Positions 43,923 to 52,536 of a stretch of DNA of 64,000 nt are shown piece after piece. The translations under genes were made by a program, and so were the position numbers. Positions within the stretch are counted from its first letter, which is position 1. Each line of letters begins with the position of its first letter. Under the pieces are notes generated by a model. It was not told the DNA's origin. It was given only the letters and a program-made list of their open reading frames with translations, and made no database searches. This DNA comes from Chloroflexota bacterium (lineage in GTDB: Bacteria > Chloroflexota > Dehalococcoidia > Bin125): the NCBI GenBank assembly GCA_028875225.1, contig JAPPFB010000020.1, positions 62,001-126,000 on the forward strand. The letters run 5' to 3'.

Positions 43923-46900
43923 CTACCAGGTGTCGATATAGGGACGCTTCTTCCCGGTTCGGCGCGGCGTCGGCGGGAGGCGATTGAGGCCGTTGACGAT
44001 CCAGGTCCGCGTCTCGGCCGGATCGATGACGTCGTCGAGACCTCCGCCGGCAGCGGCGTTGACGGCCTTGGCGTTGTCGTATGCTCGCTCGACCATCTTC
44101 TCGTAGGTCTCGATTCGCTCCTCGGCATCCTCAATCGCGATGAGCTCCTTGCGGTAGCCGAGTTTGACCGAACCCTCGATGTTCATCCCGGCAAACTCTG
44201 CCGTCGGCCAGGCCACAGTGAAGAACCCGACCAGCGCGCTCGCGCCGCACATCGCCTGGACGCCGAGTCCGTAGGCCTTGCGCACGACGACGCCAAACAG
44301 CGGCACGCTGAGGTTGGCTCCCGTGTTAAACATCCGCGCGCAGTGACGCACGAGCGCGGTCGCCTCGACGTCGGGTCCGACCATCATGCCCGGGCAGTCC
44401 ATCAGGCTGAGCACGGGGATGTCGAACGCGTCGCAGAGCTGGAGGAAGCGGGCGCCCTTGTCTGACCCGTCCGAGTCGATCGCGCCGGCCAGATGGTGCG
44501 GATTGTTGGCGATCACGCCGATTGGCTGACCCTCAACTCTGATGAAGGCGGTGATGATCCCAATGCCGAACTTCTCGCGGATCTCGAGCACCGAGCCCTC
44601 GTCGGCAATGGTGTCGATGATCTCTTTCATGTCGTAGAGGCGCAGCCGATTCTCGGGCACAATATGCCGCAGACGGCGCTGGTCGGGCGCGGTCCATTCC
44701 TTGATCGGTCCCTGGAAGTAGCTCAGGTATTGCTTGGCGACCTCGGTCGCTTCCTCTTCGTCCTGACAGAGGATGTCAACCACGCCGTTGGGGACCTGGA
44801 AGGACATCGGACCGACCTCTTCCGGCGTGTAGATTCCGAGTCCGCCGCCCTCGATCATGGCCGGTCCGCCCATCGCGACTGTTGAACCCTCGGTGGCGAT
44901 GATCACGTCGCAGCAGGCGAGCAGCGCCGTGTTTCCGGCAAAACAGCGACCGTTCGTCACACCAACCAGCGGCACGAGCCCCGAAAGCTTCGAAAACTGG
45001 GTGAAGGTATAGGTGTCGAAGGCGACGCCGGGACCCGTACGGTCGTCGCCGGGCCGGCCTCCGCCGCCTTCGGTGTAGAAGACGATCGGGAAGTTGAACC
45101 GGCGCGCCATCTCAAACATACGGTCCTGTTTGTAGTGGTTGCGGCCGCCCTGGGTGCCGGCGAGCACGGTGTAGTCGTAGTGGACGACAATCGCGCGGGC
45201 GTCTCGTTCGTCCTCGAACAGATCGCGGTTGATCGTCGCGGTGCCGGCCAGCAGACCATCGTTGGGCGTGTTCTCGCGCAGTTGTTCATCGGTATTGCGC
45301 TGATGCTGCCGAGCGACGATCAGCGGCCAGTACTCCTGGAACGAGCCCTCGTCGACGAGTTGCTCGATGTTCTCGCGCGGCATTCGGTAGCCCCGGCCCC
45401 GGCGCTTGGCGACGGCGACCGGGCGATTCTCGTCGAGTGTGTAGGCGTGGCGGTCGTAATTCTCCTGCAGGTCCGGGCGAATGAAATCCGGGTCGATCAA
45501 CTCGCCGCCGCCCAGCGCTTCAACCGAGACCTCGGCCTCGAGGATGAAGACCAGCGGAAAGCCCTCGCGGATCACATCGCCGACAGAGCAGGCCAGCGTC
45601 TTGACGATTCCGTCGCGGTCCGCCTGGATGACATGCTCCATCTTCATCGCTTCCATGGCGACGAGGTCCTGCCCTTGCCGGACTTCCTGACCCTCCTCAA
45701 CCATGATCGAGACGATGGTCCCCTGAATCGGAGCCGGCAGGCCGACCGATCCTTCGGGTCCGGTCAGGTCGGGCGCGTCTTCCTCCAAGACCTGAATCGA
45801 TTGCTCCTGCTTCACCCGTTGATCGTGCTCGAAGAGCGCCAGCGGGTCACGCGAGTCGACGCGCGCGCCGGCGAATCCGGTGTCGGCGGTCGGCGCCTCG
45901 GTGGAGAGATAACGAACGCGCTGGGCGCCATTGGAGGAGGCGAGTTCGGCCATCTGCTCGTCGACCCAACGGGTGTGGACACGCCCCTCCGCCAGATCGT
46001 CGTGCTGCAGGACATTCGTCAGGAACGGGATGTTCGAAGCGACCCCCTCGATCCGGAACTCCGACAGCGCCCGCAGAGAGCGTGTGAGGGCATCCGCGAA
46101 ACTCGGCGTCGGCGAGTGGGCAATGACCTTGGCGAGCAGGGAGTCGAACGCCGATGAGGTCTGATATCCCACGTAGCCAAAGCCGTCCGTGCGAACGCCG
46201 GGTCCGGAGGGCGCTTCGTAGGCCTTGAGGGTGCCGGAGGCCGGGCGAACCGAGCCGTCCGGGGCGAGCGTCTCCATGTTGACGCGGGTCTGGATGGCGA
46301 AGCCGCGCGGCCGGAGCCAGGAAGGATCGTCGAGTCCGAGGTCGGCGATCGTCGTGCCGCGCGCGGCGCGCAACTGGGACTGGACGAGGTCAACCCCGGT
46401 GACTTGTTCGGTCACCGTGTGCTCAACCTGGAGTCGCGCGTTGGCCTCCAGGAAGTAGAAGCGGTCACCGGAATCCTCGGACGCGTCGAGCAGGAACTCG
46501 AAGGTGCCCAGCGACGAGTAGCCGACATCCCGCGCGATTCGCACGGCCGCCTCCACGATCGCGTCGCGAGTCTCCGCCCCGAGGTGCGGCGCAGGCGCGA
46601 TCTCGACGATCTTCTGGAACCGGCGCTGCACGGAGCATTCGCGCTCCCAGAGATGCCCGACGCCGCCGTGCAGGTCGCCAATCACCTGCACCTCGATGTG
46701 ACGCGCGCGAGGAATCAGCTGTTCGACGTAGAGGGCGCCGGAGCCGAAGGCCATCTGCGCCTCGGAGACGCAGCGCTCCCAGGCCGACTCCAGTTCGTCG
46801 ATGCTCGTGACCGCTCTGGAGCCGCGTCCGCCGCCGCCGGCGACGGCCTTGAGCATGATCGCCGCATCGTCACCGAGGGACTCGAAGAACTCGAGAGCCT

Positions 46901-47336
46901 GCTGCAGCGTGACGGCTTCGTCCGACCCTTCGATCACGGGCACGCCCGCCTCGCGGGCGGCCTGGCGGGCGCGGACCTTGTCTCCGAACAGATCGAGCAG
47001 GTGCGGAGTTGGGCCGACGAACGTGATGCCGGCGTCGCGGCAGGCGCGGGCAAAATCGGCGGACTCGGCAAGGAAGCCGTAGCCGGGGTGGACCGCATCG
47101 CAGCCGGTCGACCTGGCAGCCTCGATCAGGCCGTCGATGTCGAGGTAGGCGGGCACGCCGAGTCCATCGAGAGCGACCGCTTCATCCGCGGCATGGACAT
47201 GCAGGGACCTGGCGTCGTCGCCGGAGTAGACCGCGACGGTCCCGATCCCGAGGTCGGAGGCTGCCCGGGCGACGCGGATGGCAATCTCGCCGCGATTGGC
47301 GATCAGCAGTTTGGACACAGATCCAGAGGGCGGCAT
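43923..47336 (-). CDS. single-chain biotin-dependent acyl-CoA carboxylase (BC-BCCP-CT)
   Basis: One 1137-residue polypeptide carries all carboxylase parts. Biotin carboxylase (1-450): LLIANRGEIAIRVARAASDL, HPGYGFLAESADFARAC, MLKAVAGGGGRGSRAVTSID, FYFLEANARLQVEHTVTEQV. Then a short linker and a biotinyl domain (about 530-600) with QDLVAMEAMKMEHVIQADRD, biotin Lys near residue 565. Carboxyltransferase (about 640-1137): YTEGGGGRPGDD, GVTNGRCFAGNTALLACCDV, IGVIANNPHHLAGAIDSDGS, VPLFGVVVRKAYGLGVQAMC. Layout resembles actinobacterial long-chain acyl-CoA carboxylase. Substrate (acetyl-, propionyl- or longer acyl-CoA) unknown. Confidence 0.93.
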   Translation of the reverse strand: MPPSGSVSKLLIANRGEIAIRVARAASDLGIGTVAVYSGDDARSLHVHAADEAVALDGLGVPAYLDIDGLIEAARSTGCDAVHPGYGFLAESADFARACRDAGITFVGPTPHLLDLFGDKVRARQAAREAGVPVIEGSDEAVTLQQALEFFESLGDDAAIMLKAVAGGGGRGSRAVTSIDELESAWERCVSEAQMAFGSGALYVEQLIPRARHIEVQVIGDLHGGVGHLWERECSVQRRFQKIVEIAPAPHLGAETRDAIVEAAVRIARDVGYSSLGTFEFLLDASEDSGDRFYFLEANARLQVEHTVTEQVTGVDLVQSQLRAARGTTIADLGLDDPSWLRPRGFAIQTRVNMETLAPDGSVRPASGTLKAYEAPSGPGVRTDGFGYVGYQTSSAFDSLLAKVIAHSPTPSFADALTRSLRALSEFRIEGVASNIPFLTNVLQHDDLAEGRVHTRWVDEQMAELASSNGAQRVRYLSTEAPTADTGFAGARVDSRDPLALFEHDQRVKQEQSIQVLEEDAPDLTGPEGSVGLPAPIQGTIVSIMVEEGQEVRQGQDLVAMEAMKMEHVIQADRDGIVKTLACSVGDVIREGFPLVFILEAEVSVEALGGGELIDPDFIRPDLQENYDRHAYTLDENRPVAVAKRRGRGYRMPRENIEQLVDEGSFQEYWPLIVARQHQRNTDEQLRENTPNDGLLAGTATINRDLFEDERDARAIVVHYDYTVLAGTQGGRNHYKQDRMFEMARRFNFPIVFYTEGGGGRPGDDRTGPGVAFDTYTFTQFSKLSGLVPLVGVTNGRCFAGNTALLACCDVIIATEGSTVAMGGPAMIEGGGLGIYTPEEVGPMSFQVPNGVVDILCQDEEEATEVAKQYLSYFQGPIKEWTAPDQRRLRHIVPENRLRLYDMKEIIDTIADEGSVLEIREKFGIGIITAFIRVEGQPIGVIANNPHHLAGAIDSDGSDKGARFLQLCDAFDIPVLSLMDCPGMMVGPDVEATALVRHCARMFNTGANLSVPLFGVVVRKAYGLGVQAMCGASALVGFFTVAWPTAEFAGMNIEGSVKLGYRKELIAIEDAEERIETYEKMVERAYDNAKAVNAAAGGGLDDVIDPAETRTWIVNGLNRLPPTPRRTGKKRPYIDTW

Positions 47337-47397
47337 ACGTCACTCCAACTTCAGTCGGGACTAGGAACACACAAGCCCATCAACTGTCGCCAAGATA

Positions 47398-49845
47398 TCA
47401 GCGAGCTGGCGCCTTCCCTTCGGCTCCTGCTGCGACATCGTCCATGGTGCCGCTGATGCCGCGCTCGACCAACGAGCGGTACTCAGCCTCGCCAATGCCC
47501 AATTCCTGGGCGAACACTTCGAACGAATGCTGGCCGACGCAGGGCGATGGCCTGAGCCGCCGATCCTCAGGTCCGCTGAATCTCCAGGGCGCGCCGGGCA
47601 GCCACGACTTCCCGACTTCCGGGTGATCGACGACCTGGATGAATCCACTGTCCAGGTAGTTCGGATCCGGTTCCGAGAACTGCTCATAGGGCCGGGCGAC
47701 CCGGGCCGCGTCGACGCCGATCGCCAGCAAACGTCGTTCTGCCTCCGCAGCGTCGAGTCTCACGGTCCAGGCCGAGAGGATGTCGTCCACCTCCTGCTCG
47801 TTCGCCTTGCGCCGTGGGGCGCTGGCGAAGCGCCGATCGCGCGACAGCTCCGCTCGGCCGATTGCCCCGCACAACGCATGCCACTGCGCGTCGGACTCGA
47901 CCGAGATCGCAACCCATTCGTCGTCGCCGGCGCAGGGATAGATATTGTGCGGCGCGCGCTGACGGTCGCGATTGCCGATCGGCACCGGCATGCGTCCCGT
48001 CGCGTCGAACTCGGTGATCGCGTCGCCGACGACCACGCCCATGGCCTCGAGCATGGCCACATCGATGCGCTGCGGGCCTCCGACGCGATCCCGCCGGGCC
48101 AGCGCGGCAATGACGGCGCCAGCCATCGAGTAGCCGGAGATTGAGTCGGGAAACAGCCCGCCGGTGTTCATGCCCGGATCGCCGTCGTAGCCGTGGATCG
48201 ATGACAGGCCCGACATCGGTTCCGTGGTGGCGCCATTGGCCGGATAGGAGGCAAAGGGACCGGTGACGCCGTAGCCCGAGATCGAGGCGAGAATGACATC
48301 GGCGCGTTGCTCGGCCAGCGTCTCCAGGGTGATCCCCCAGCCCTCGAGCACGCCGGGGCGGAAGTTCTCGCAGATGACGTCGAACTCGGGCATCATCCGC
48401 CAGAAGATGTCCTTGCCTTCGTCGGTGCTGAGGTCGAGCGTGATCCCGCGCTTGTTCAGGTTGACGGCGTTGTAGACCCCCTGCGTGTTTTCCGGATGCT
48501 GCGTCCTCGAGTCGTCCCGGATCGCATCGGCGATCCAGGGACGCAGGAGCCGCCAGATATCGACGCGCCGCAGCGCTTCAATCTGGACAACGTCCGCGCC
48601 GAGGAAGCCAAGCAGCTCAGTGGCGAACGTCCCGCTCCAGGCCTGGGTGAAAGTCAGGACGCGGACGCCGTCGAGCGGACCCTTCGATGATGAGGCGATT
48701 GGCGCGGACGCTGAATCTGATCTCGCGGGCGGGCGTTCGTCGGAGCCCAGGCGGGGCGCGGGCGATCTCAACGACCAACTCGGCGGACTCATCGGATGAG
48801 GATCGCCCGACGCGCGGACGGTGTCGCCGTCCAACTCGGTCTCGACAACGAAACCTCGCGCGGCGAACTGTTCGTTTTCGACCAGTTCGGGAATGGTCTG
48901 CACCACGCCGGAGATGCAGCGCAGGGCGGCCAGCCGGTGGAACAGCGGCCACTTCTCCATCTTGGGCAGTTCTCGGGCGACGCCGGCCATGACGGCGGAA
49001 AGGTCCTTGGAGTAGCGGGCGTTGCGGGCCTGCAGATCCTCGCGGGCGCCCTGCTCCGGGAGGTTGAAGAGGTCCATCGCCTCGCGCCAGTTGTGCCAGT
49101 CGCCGAAACCGAAGTTCATGCGTCCGTCGGCGGCGTCCCAGAGCGGACCCGGCTCGCCTCGGGGGCGGCCGCCGGTCGCTCCGCGCGACCATCCCGTGCC
49201 CTGGTAGATCGCGCCGATCGTCCAGGGGTAGACGGTGTGGGTCATCGCCTCGAGCTCGCGGACGTCGACCAGCTCGGGGGCGTCGGACTCGGAGCGCCGC
49301 CGCAGGGCGGCGGTTCCGGCGACGAAGGCGGCGAGTCCGCCCATGTATCCAAACTGGCGGGAGGGCAGGGTCAACGGCGCTTCGTCGCGCAGAGCATTCA
49401 CGTACGCCCAGCCGCAACGCGCATTGAGCGTGAGATTGCTGCCGGGCGAACCGGCGAGCGGGCCCGCGAGTCCGTAGGGCGTGACCGACAGATGAACAGC
49501 GTCCGCTCGCATCACTCCGAGCGGCCAACTCGCCAGCTCGTCCGGACCGTCCGTCGTGATCACGACATCCGCAGCGCCAATCCAGTCTTCAGCCTCTGCA
49601 GGCTTCCCGATCACGGTCGAGCGCTTGTTCCAGTTGATATACGCATGCAGGGCCGACCGTTCAACGCCGGCCTCGTCGTTCAGGAACGGAGCCTCGTGCC
49701 GCAGCGGATGACCCTCCGGCGGTTCCAGCATGATCACGTCGCCGCCATGGTCGGCAAACAGCCGGGCCGCAAAGGCGCCCGACATCCGCCGCGACAGATC
49801 GATGACGATGAGTCCTTCGTACGCAGGTATCAGACCTTCGCTCAT
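47398..49845 (-). CDS. tandem-fused CaiB/BaiF CoA-transferase (two domains)
   Basis: An 815-residue protein made of two family III CoA-transferase copies joined by a Ser/Ala/Pro-rich linker (about 380-415). Domain 2: GPLDGVRVLTFTQAWSGTFA, NLNKRGITLDLSTDEGKDIF, ICENFRPGVLEGWGITLETL, and an Asp in GLFPDSISGYSMAGAVIAAL, the likely acyl-accepting residue. Domain 1 begins YEGLIVIDLSRRMSGAFAAR, but at the equivalent place reads LTLPSRQFGYMGGLAAFVAG without Asp, so it is probably structural. ATG 49845 is preferred over 49881. The carboxylase gene follows 61 bp downstream on the same strand. Confidence 0.9.
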   Translation of the reverse strand: MSEGLIPAYEGLIVIDLSRRMSGAFAARLFADHGGDVIMLEPPEGHPLRHEAPFLNDEAGVERSALHAYINWNKRSTVIGKPAEAEDWIGAADVVITTDGPDELASWPLGVMRADAVHLSVTPYGLAGPLAGSPGSNLTLNARCGWAYVNALRDEAPLTLPSRQFGYMGGLAAFVAGTAALRRRSESDAPELVDVRELEAMTHTVYPWTIGAIYQGTGWSRGATGGRPRGEPGPLWDAADGRMNFGFGDWHNWREAMDLFNLPEQGAREDLQARNARYSKDLSAVMAGVARELPKMEKWPLFHRLAALRCISGVVQTIPELVENEQFAARGFVVETELDGDTVRASGDPHPMSPPSWSLRSPAPRLGSDERPPARSDSASAPIASSSKGPLDGVRVLTFTQAWSGTFATELLGFLGADVVQIEALRRVDIWRLLRPWIADAIRDDSRTQHPENTQGVYNAVNLNKRGITLDLSTDEGKDIFWRMMPEFDVICENFRPGVLEGWGITLETLAEQRADVILASISGYGVTGPFASYPANGATTEPMSGLSSIHGYDGDPGMNTGGLFPDSISGYSMAGAVIAALARRDRVGGPQRIDVAMLEAMGVVVGDAITEFDATGRMPVPIGNRDRQRAPHNIYPCAGDDEWVAISVESDAQWHALCGAIGRAELSRDRRFASAPRRKANEQEVDDILSAWTVRLDAAEAERRLLAIGVDAARVARPYEQFSEPDPNYLDSGFIQVVDHPEVGKSWLPGAPWRFSGPEDRRLRPSPCVGQHSFEVFAQELGIGEAEYRSLVERGISGTMDDVAAGAEGKAPAR

Positions 49846-49916
49846 GGCAATCTCACCCAACTGGTTCCGATCTCTCTCCAAGAAGGAGGAGGAGCGAAAC
49901 AGGAAGCACTGCTCTG

Positions 49917-49957
49917 ATCCCCTCTCCCTCTGGGAGAGGGTGAGGGTGAGGGTTCCC
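49917..49957. repeat. dispersed CTCTCCC/GGGAGAGGGTGAGGG repeat
   Basis: CCCCTCTCCCTCTGGGAGAG followed by GGTGAGGGTGAGGG, the same family as at 4.65 kb, with inner arms CTCTCCC/GGGAGAG. It lies in the 198-bp gap between the divergent CoA-transferase and GMC genes, so it cannot be a terminator of either; both promoters must lie around it. Confidence 0.75.
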
Positions 49958-50043
49958 CTGTATTGCTCTGCGTCACGGTATCGGATGATCCCGCCAGCTC
50001 GAACCCGGCCTGACCTACCATCTAGCCACTGGCGGAGGAATTC

Positions 50044-51573
50044 ATGACGACGTACGACGACATCATCATCGGCGCGGGGTCAGCGGGAGCGGTAATCGCG
50101 GCGCGGTTGTCGGAGGACCCGAAACGCCGAGTCCTGCTGTTGGAAGCAGGTCCTGACTACACCCGCCTCGAGGACATGCCGCGCGACCTGCTCAAGCCGT
50201 GGGTCTCGTGGCGCGATCACGACTGGGGATTTACCGCGAACGCACGCCACGGCCGCGAGTTTCCCCTGCACCGAGGCAAGGTGATGGGCGGTTCCTCGGC
50301 CGTCAACGGCACGATCGCGCTGCGCGGAGTGCCGGGAGATTTCGATTCGTGGGTGGCGATGGGTTGCGACGAGTGGAGCTTCGAGGACGTCCTGCCCTAC
50401 TACCGGCGTTTGGAATCGGACCCTGAGGGCGGCGATTTCCACGGCAATTCGGGACCGATTCCGATCGAGCGCGAGCCGTCCGGCAATTGGCAACCCTTGC
50501 AGCGCGCCTTCTACGACGCCTGCCGCGCGAGCGGATTCGACGATGTCTGGGATCACAATCTGCCGGACGCAACCGGCGTCGGACCCTGGCCGCGCAATCG
50601 CAGCAACGGCAACCGGATCTCGACCAACATCGCCTACCTGCTCGGAATTCGCGACCGCGAGAATCTCACGATTCGTCACGGCGTCCTGGTCGATCGGCTC
50701 AACTTTGACGGCGACTCTGGCGTGCGCGTCAACGGCGTCGTCCTCAGCGATGGCGAGGTCGTCAACGCCGACCGTGTCTGCGTCTCTGCCGGCTCGGCCG
50801 TCTCGCCGGCGATCCTGCTGCGCAGCGGCATCGGACCGGCAGAGAAGCTCTCGCCGCATGGGGTCGCTCAGAGAGTGCCATTGCCGGGGGTCGGCGAAAA
50901 CCTGATCGACCACTTCGGCACCGGCGTTCAGGCGTTCCCTAAACCGGAAGTCGTTCACGATCCCGACGTCGTCACCGAGATCGGCGTACGCTACACCGCG
51001 CCCGGTTCCGACCAGTTCAACGACATGCAGCTCGCCATCTCGACAATCTGGGACGAGGAGCAGGTGCGCGGCCTCACCGACGCGCCCCGTCAACACCCGT
51101 CCTTCGGTGTTGGCGCCGTCATCCAGCGCCCGCGTTCACGCGGCTCGGTGACGCTGCGCTCAACCGATCCCTCGGAGCAGCCGCAGCTCGACATGAACTA
51201 CGCATCGCATCCCGAGGACTTGCGCCGGCTGATGGACGGCGCCCGGCTCTGCTGGGAGATCATGCACTCGGATGCGATCATGCCCTTCGTCGACCGGGTG
51301 ATCGCGCCGCGCGCTGCGGTGATGGAATCCGACAACGCCCTCGCCGACTACATCCGCCGCACCACCTCAACCACCTGGCACATCTGCGGGACCGCGAAGA
51401 TGGGTCCCGCAACAGACCCGCTTGCCGTGACTGATCAGCGCGGCCGGGTCCACCAGGTCGAGAACCTCAGGGTCGCCGACGCCTCGATCATGCCCGACAT
51501 CGTCAGCTGCAACACCAACCTCACCGCCATCATGATCGGCGAACGAGTCGCCGAATCCCTCATCACCGGCTGA
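50044..51573 (+). CDS. GMC family FAD-dependent oxidoreductase
   Basis: Choline dehydrogenase/alcohol oxidase family, 509 residues. FAD-binding DDIIIGAGSAGAVIAARLSE, the GMC signatures HRGKVMGGSSAVNGTIALRG and VSAGSAVSPAILLRSGIGPA, and the C-terminal active-site region TTWHICGTAKMGPATDPLAV (conserved His) and LRVADASIMPDIVSCNTNLT. No signal peptide. Substrate unknown; likely an alcohol or polyol. GGCGGAGGAATTC precedes the ATG. Confidence 0.93.
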   Translation: MTTYDDIIIGAGSAGAVIAARLSEDPKRRVLLLEAGPDYTRLEDMPRDLLKPWVSWRDHDWGFTANARHGREFPLHRGKVMGGSSAVNGTIALRGVPGDFDSWVAMGCDEWSFEDVLPYYRRLESDPEGGDFHGNSGPIPIEREPSGNWQPLQRAFYDACRASGFDDVWDHNLPDATGVGPWPRNRSNGNRISTNIAYLLGIRDRENLTIRHGVLVDRLNFDGDSGVRVNGVVLSDGEVVNADRVCVSAGSAVSPAILLRSGIGPAEKLSPHGVAQRVPLPGVGENLIDHFGTGVQAFPKPEVVHDPDVVTEIGVRYTAPGSDQFNDMQLAISTIWDEEQVRGLTDAPRQHPSFGVGAVIQRPRSRGSVTLRSTDPSEQPQLDMNYASHPEDLRRLMDGARLCWEIMHSDAIMPFVDRVIAPRAAVMESDNALADYIRRTTSTTWHICGTAKMGPATDPLAVTDQRGRVHQVENLRVADASIMPDIVSCNTNLTAIMIGERVAESLITG

Positions 51574-51588
51574 TCCTCCACCACCAGG

Positions 51589-51609
51589 AGCTTCCCCTCT
51601 GGGGAAGCT
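51589..51609 (+). terminator. perfect hairpin after the GMC gene
   Basis: AGCTTCCCC-TCT-GGGGAAGCT, a perfect 9-bp stem with a 3-base loop, begins 16 bases after the GMC stop. A second small stem GCCGC-GAA-GCGGC follows directly. No T-run is present, so termination is probable but not certain. Confidence 0.5.
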
Positions 51610-51654
51610 GCCGCGAAGCGGCTAAGGGGCCCCGGACACCGTATCCACATCCAG

Positions 51655-51872
51655 TCCACTCCCTCCGATGCCCCGCGCACCCTTCCGATGCCCCGTGCGC
51701 CCTTCCGATGCCCCGCGCTTCCCTTTCCGATGCCCCGCGCGTCCTTCCGATGCGCCGCGCGTCCTTCCGATGCCCCGCGCTTCCCTCTCCTATGCCCTGT
51801 GCGCCCTTCCGATGCCCTGTGCGCCCTTCCGATGCCCCGCGCTTGACGCGGGGCCCAGACCTCAGCCATAGA
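51655..51872 (+). repeat. tandem array of palindrome left arms ending in one full palindrome
   Basis: About nine imperfect tandem copies of a roughly 20-24 bp unit, consensus TTCCGATGCCCCGCGCNCCC. The last copy alone continues into a full palindrome (core CCCCGCGCTTGACGCGGGG, 51835-51853) followed by CCCAGACCTC. Units differ by single bases (GCC to GTG, CCC to CTG). This is not a CRISPR: the units abut, with no unique spacers. The array precedes a small gene with the CAGAACATACGTAC motif. Confidence 0.85.
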
Positions 51873-51948
51873 GCACGGGCGACACGTAACCCTCGCCTCA
51901 CAACCTCGCCGCTCCAGTCCATCAACCCCACTTCTCCGTTGATATCAT

Positions 51949-51962
51949 CAGAACATACGTAC
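51949..51962 (+). promoter_or_regulatory. CAGAACATACGTAC motif, SOS-box-like
   Basis: Differs by one base from the motif at 2817-2830 and lies 25 bases before the small gene at 51988. TATCAT, a possible -10, is directly upstream at 51943-51948, so a bound repressor would cover the transcription start. Identity of the regulator is unknown; LexA is the obvious candidate from the GAAC-N4-GTAC core. Confidence 0.4.
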
Positions 51963-51987
51963 GTCACAAACGATAGGAGCGTTCCCA

Positions 51988-52335
51988 ATGCCAAACCCCT
52001 ACCACCTCCGAGCCCGCGTCGACCGTCTCTGGCGACACGCCAACTCCGACGCCCCCGCCTACCGACGCCTCAAGTCCCTCAACGCCGTCGTCCGCGAACT
52101 CTTCGCCCCCACTGAACGCGCCCGTCAGAACCACCAGCTCTACCTCGCCACCGACCCCTACGACGTCGCCCGCCACCACCTCCGCGACCTCTACGACCAT
52201 GCCTCCCCTGCTTGGCAAGACCCCGCCCCCGCAACCACAGAAGTCGCCCCCGCAACCACAGCAGTCGCCCCCGCGCAGGCGGGGGCCGCGCCGCTCGTTG
52301 ACGAGTCCTCCGATGAAGACGACGACCCCTTGTAG
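51988..52335 (+). CDS. small unrecognised protein with acidic tail
   Basis: A 115-residue protein starting at an ATG with AGGAG 8 bases upstream. The first 80 residues are basic and aromatic (MPNPYHLRARVDRLWRHANS, LKSLNAVVRELFAPTERARQ, YDVARHHLRDLYDHAS) and probably helical. Then comes a low-complexity stretch (EVAPATTAVAPAQAGAAP), encoded by CGCCCCCGC-type repeat DNA, and an acidic end (DESSDEDDDPL). I do not recognise the family. Its setting (repeat array, CAGAACATAYGTAC box, acidic C-terminus) parallels the broken gene at 2870. The 201-bp gap downstream holds another REP palindrome and no gene. Confidence 0.6.
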   Translation: MPNPYHLRARVDRLWRHANSDAPAYRRLKSLNAVVRELFAPTERARQNHQLYLATDPYDVARHHLRDLYDHASPAWQDPAPATTEVAPATTAVAPAQAGAAPLVDESSDEDDDPL

Positions 52336-52454
52336 CCGCCTTCCTCATTTCTTCCTTCCCGCGCGTTTTTTTTCTCACGGCCGATCACCCGACCCCTGGC
52401 TCCGCCGTGCCCACCAAAACCCAATGCCCGCCAGAGACCAGGGCCCGCCAACCC

Positions 52455-52495
52455 CGATGCCCCGCACTTGATGCGGGGCCCACTACCTCCGGACA
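52455..52495. repeat. single REP-like palindrome
   Basis: CGATGCCCCGCACTTGATGC continuing GGGGCCCACTACCTCC, core at 52460-52478, identical to the core at 2486-2504. It is the only recognisable structure in the gap between the small gene and the convergent MFS gene, and could serve as their shared 3' hairpin. Confidence 0.75.
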
Positions 52496-52536
52496 CGCCC
52501 AACAATCACCTACGCCAACGAGACAGCCCGGTCAGC

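Noticed and set aside
51655-51872. CRISPR-like array
   Set aside because: Units abut and vary; there are no spacers of constant length with unique sequence, no cas genes, and the last unit is a palindrome of the dispersed family.
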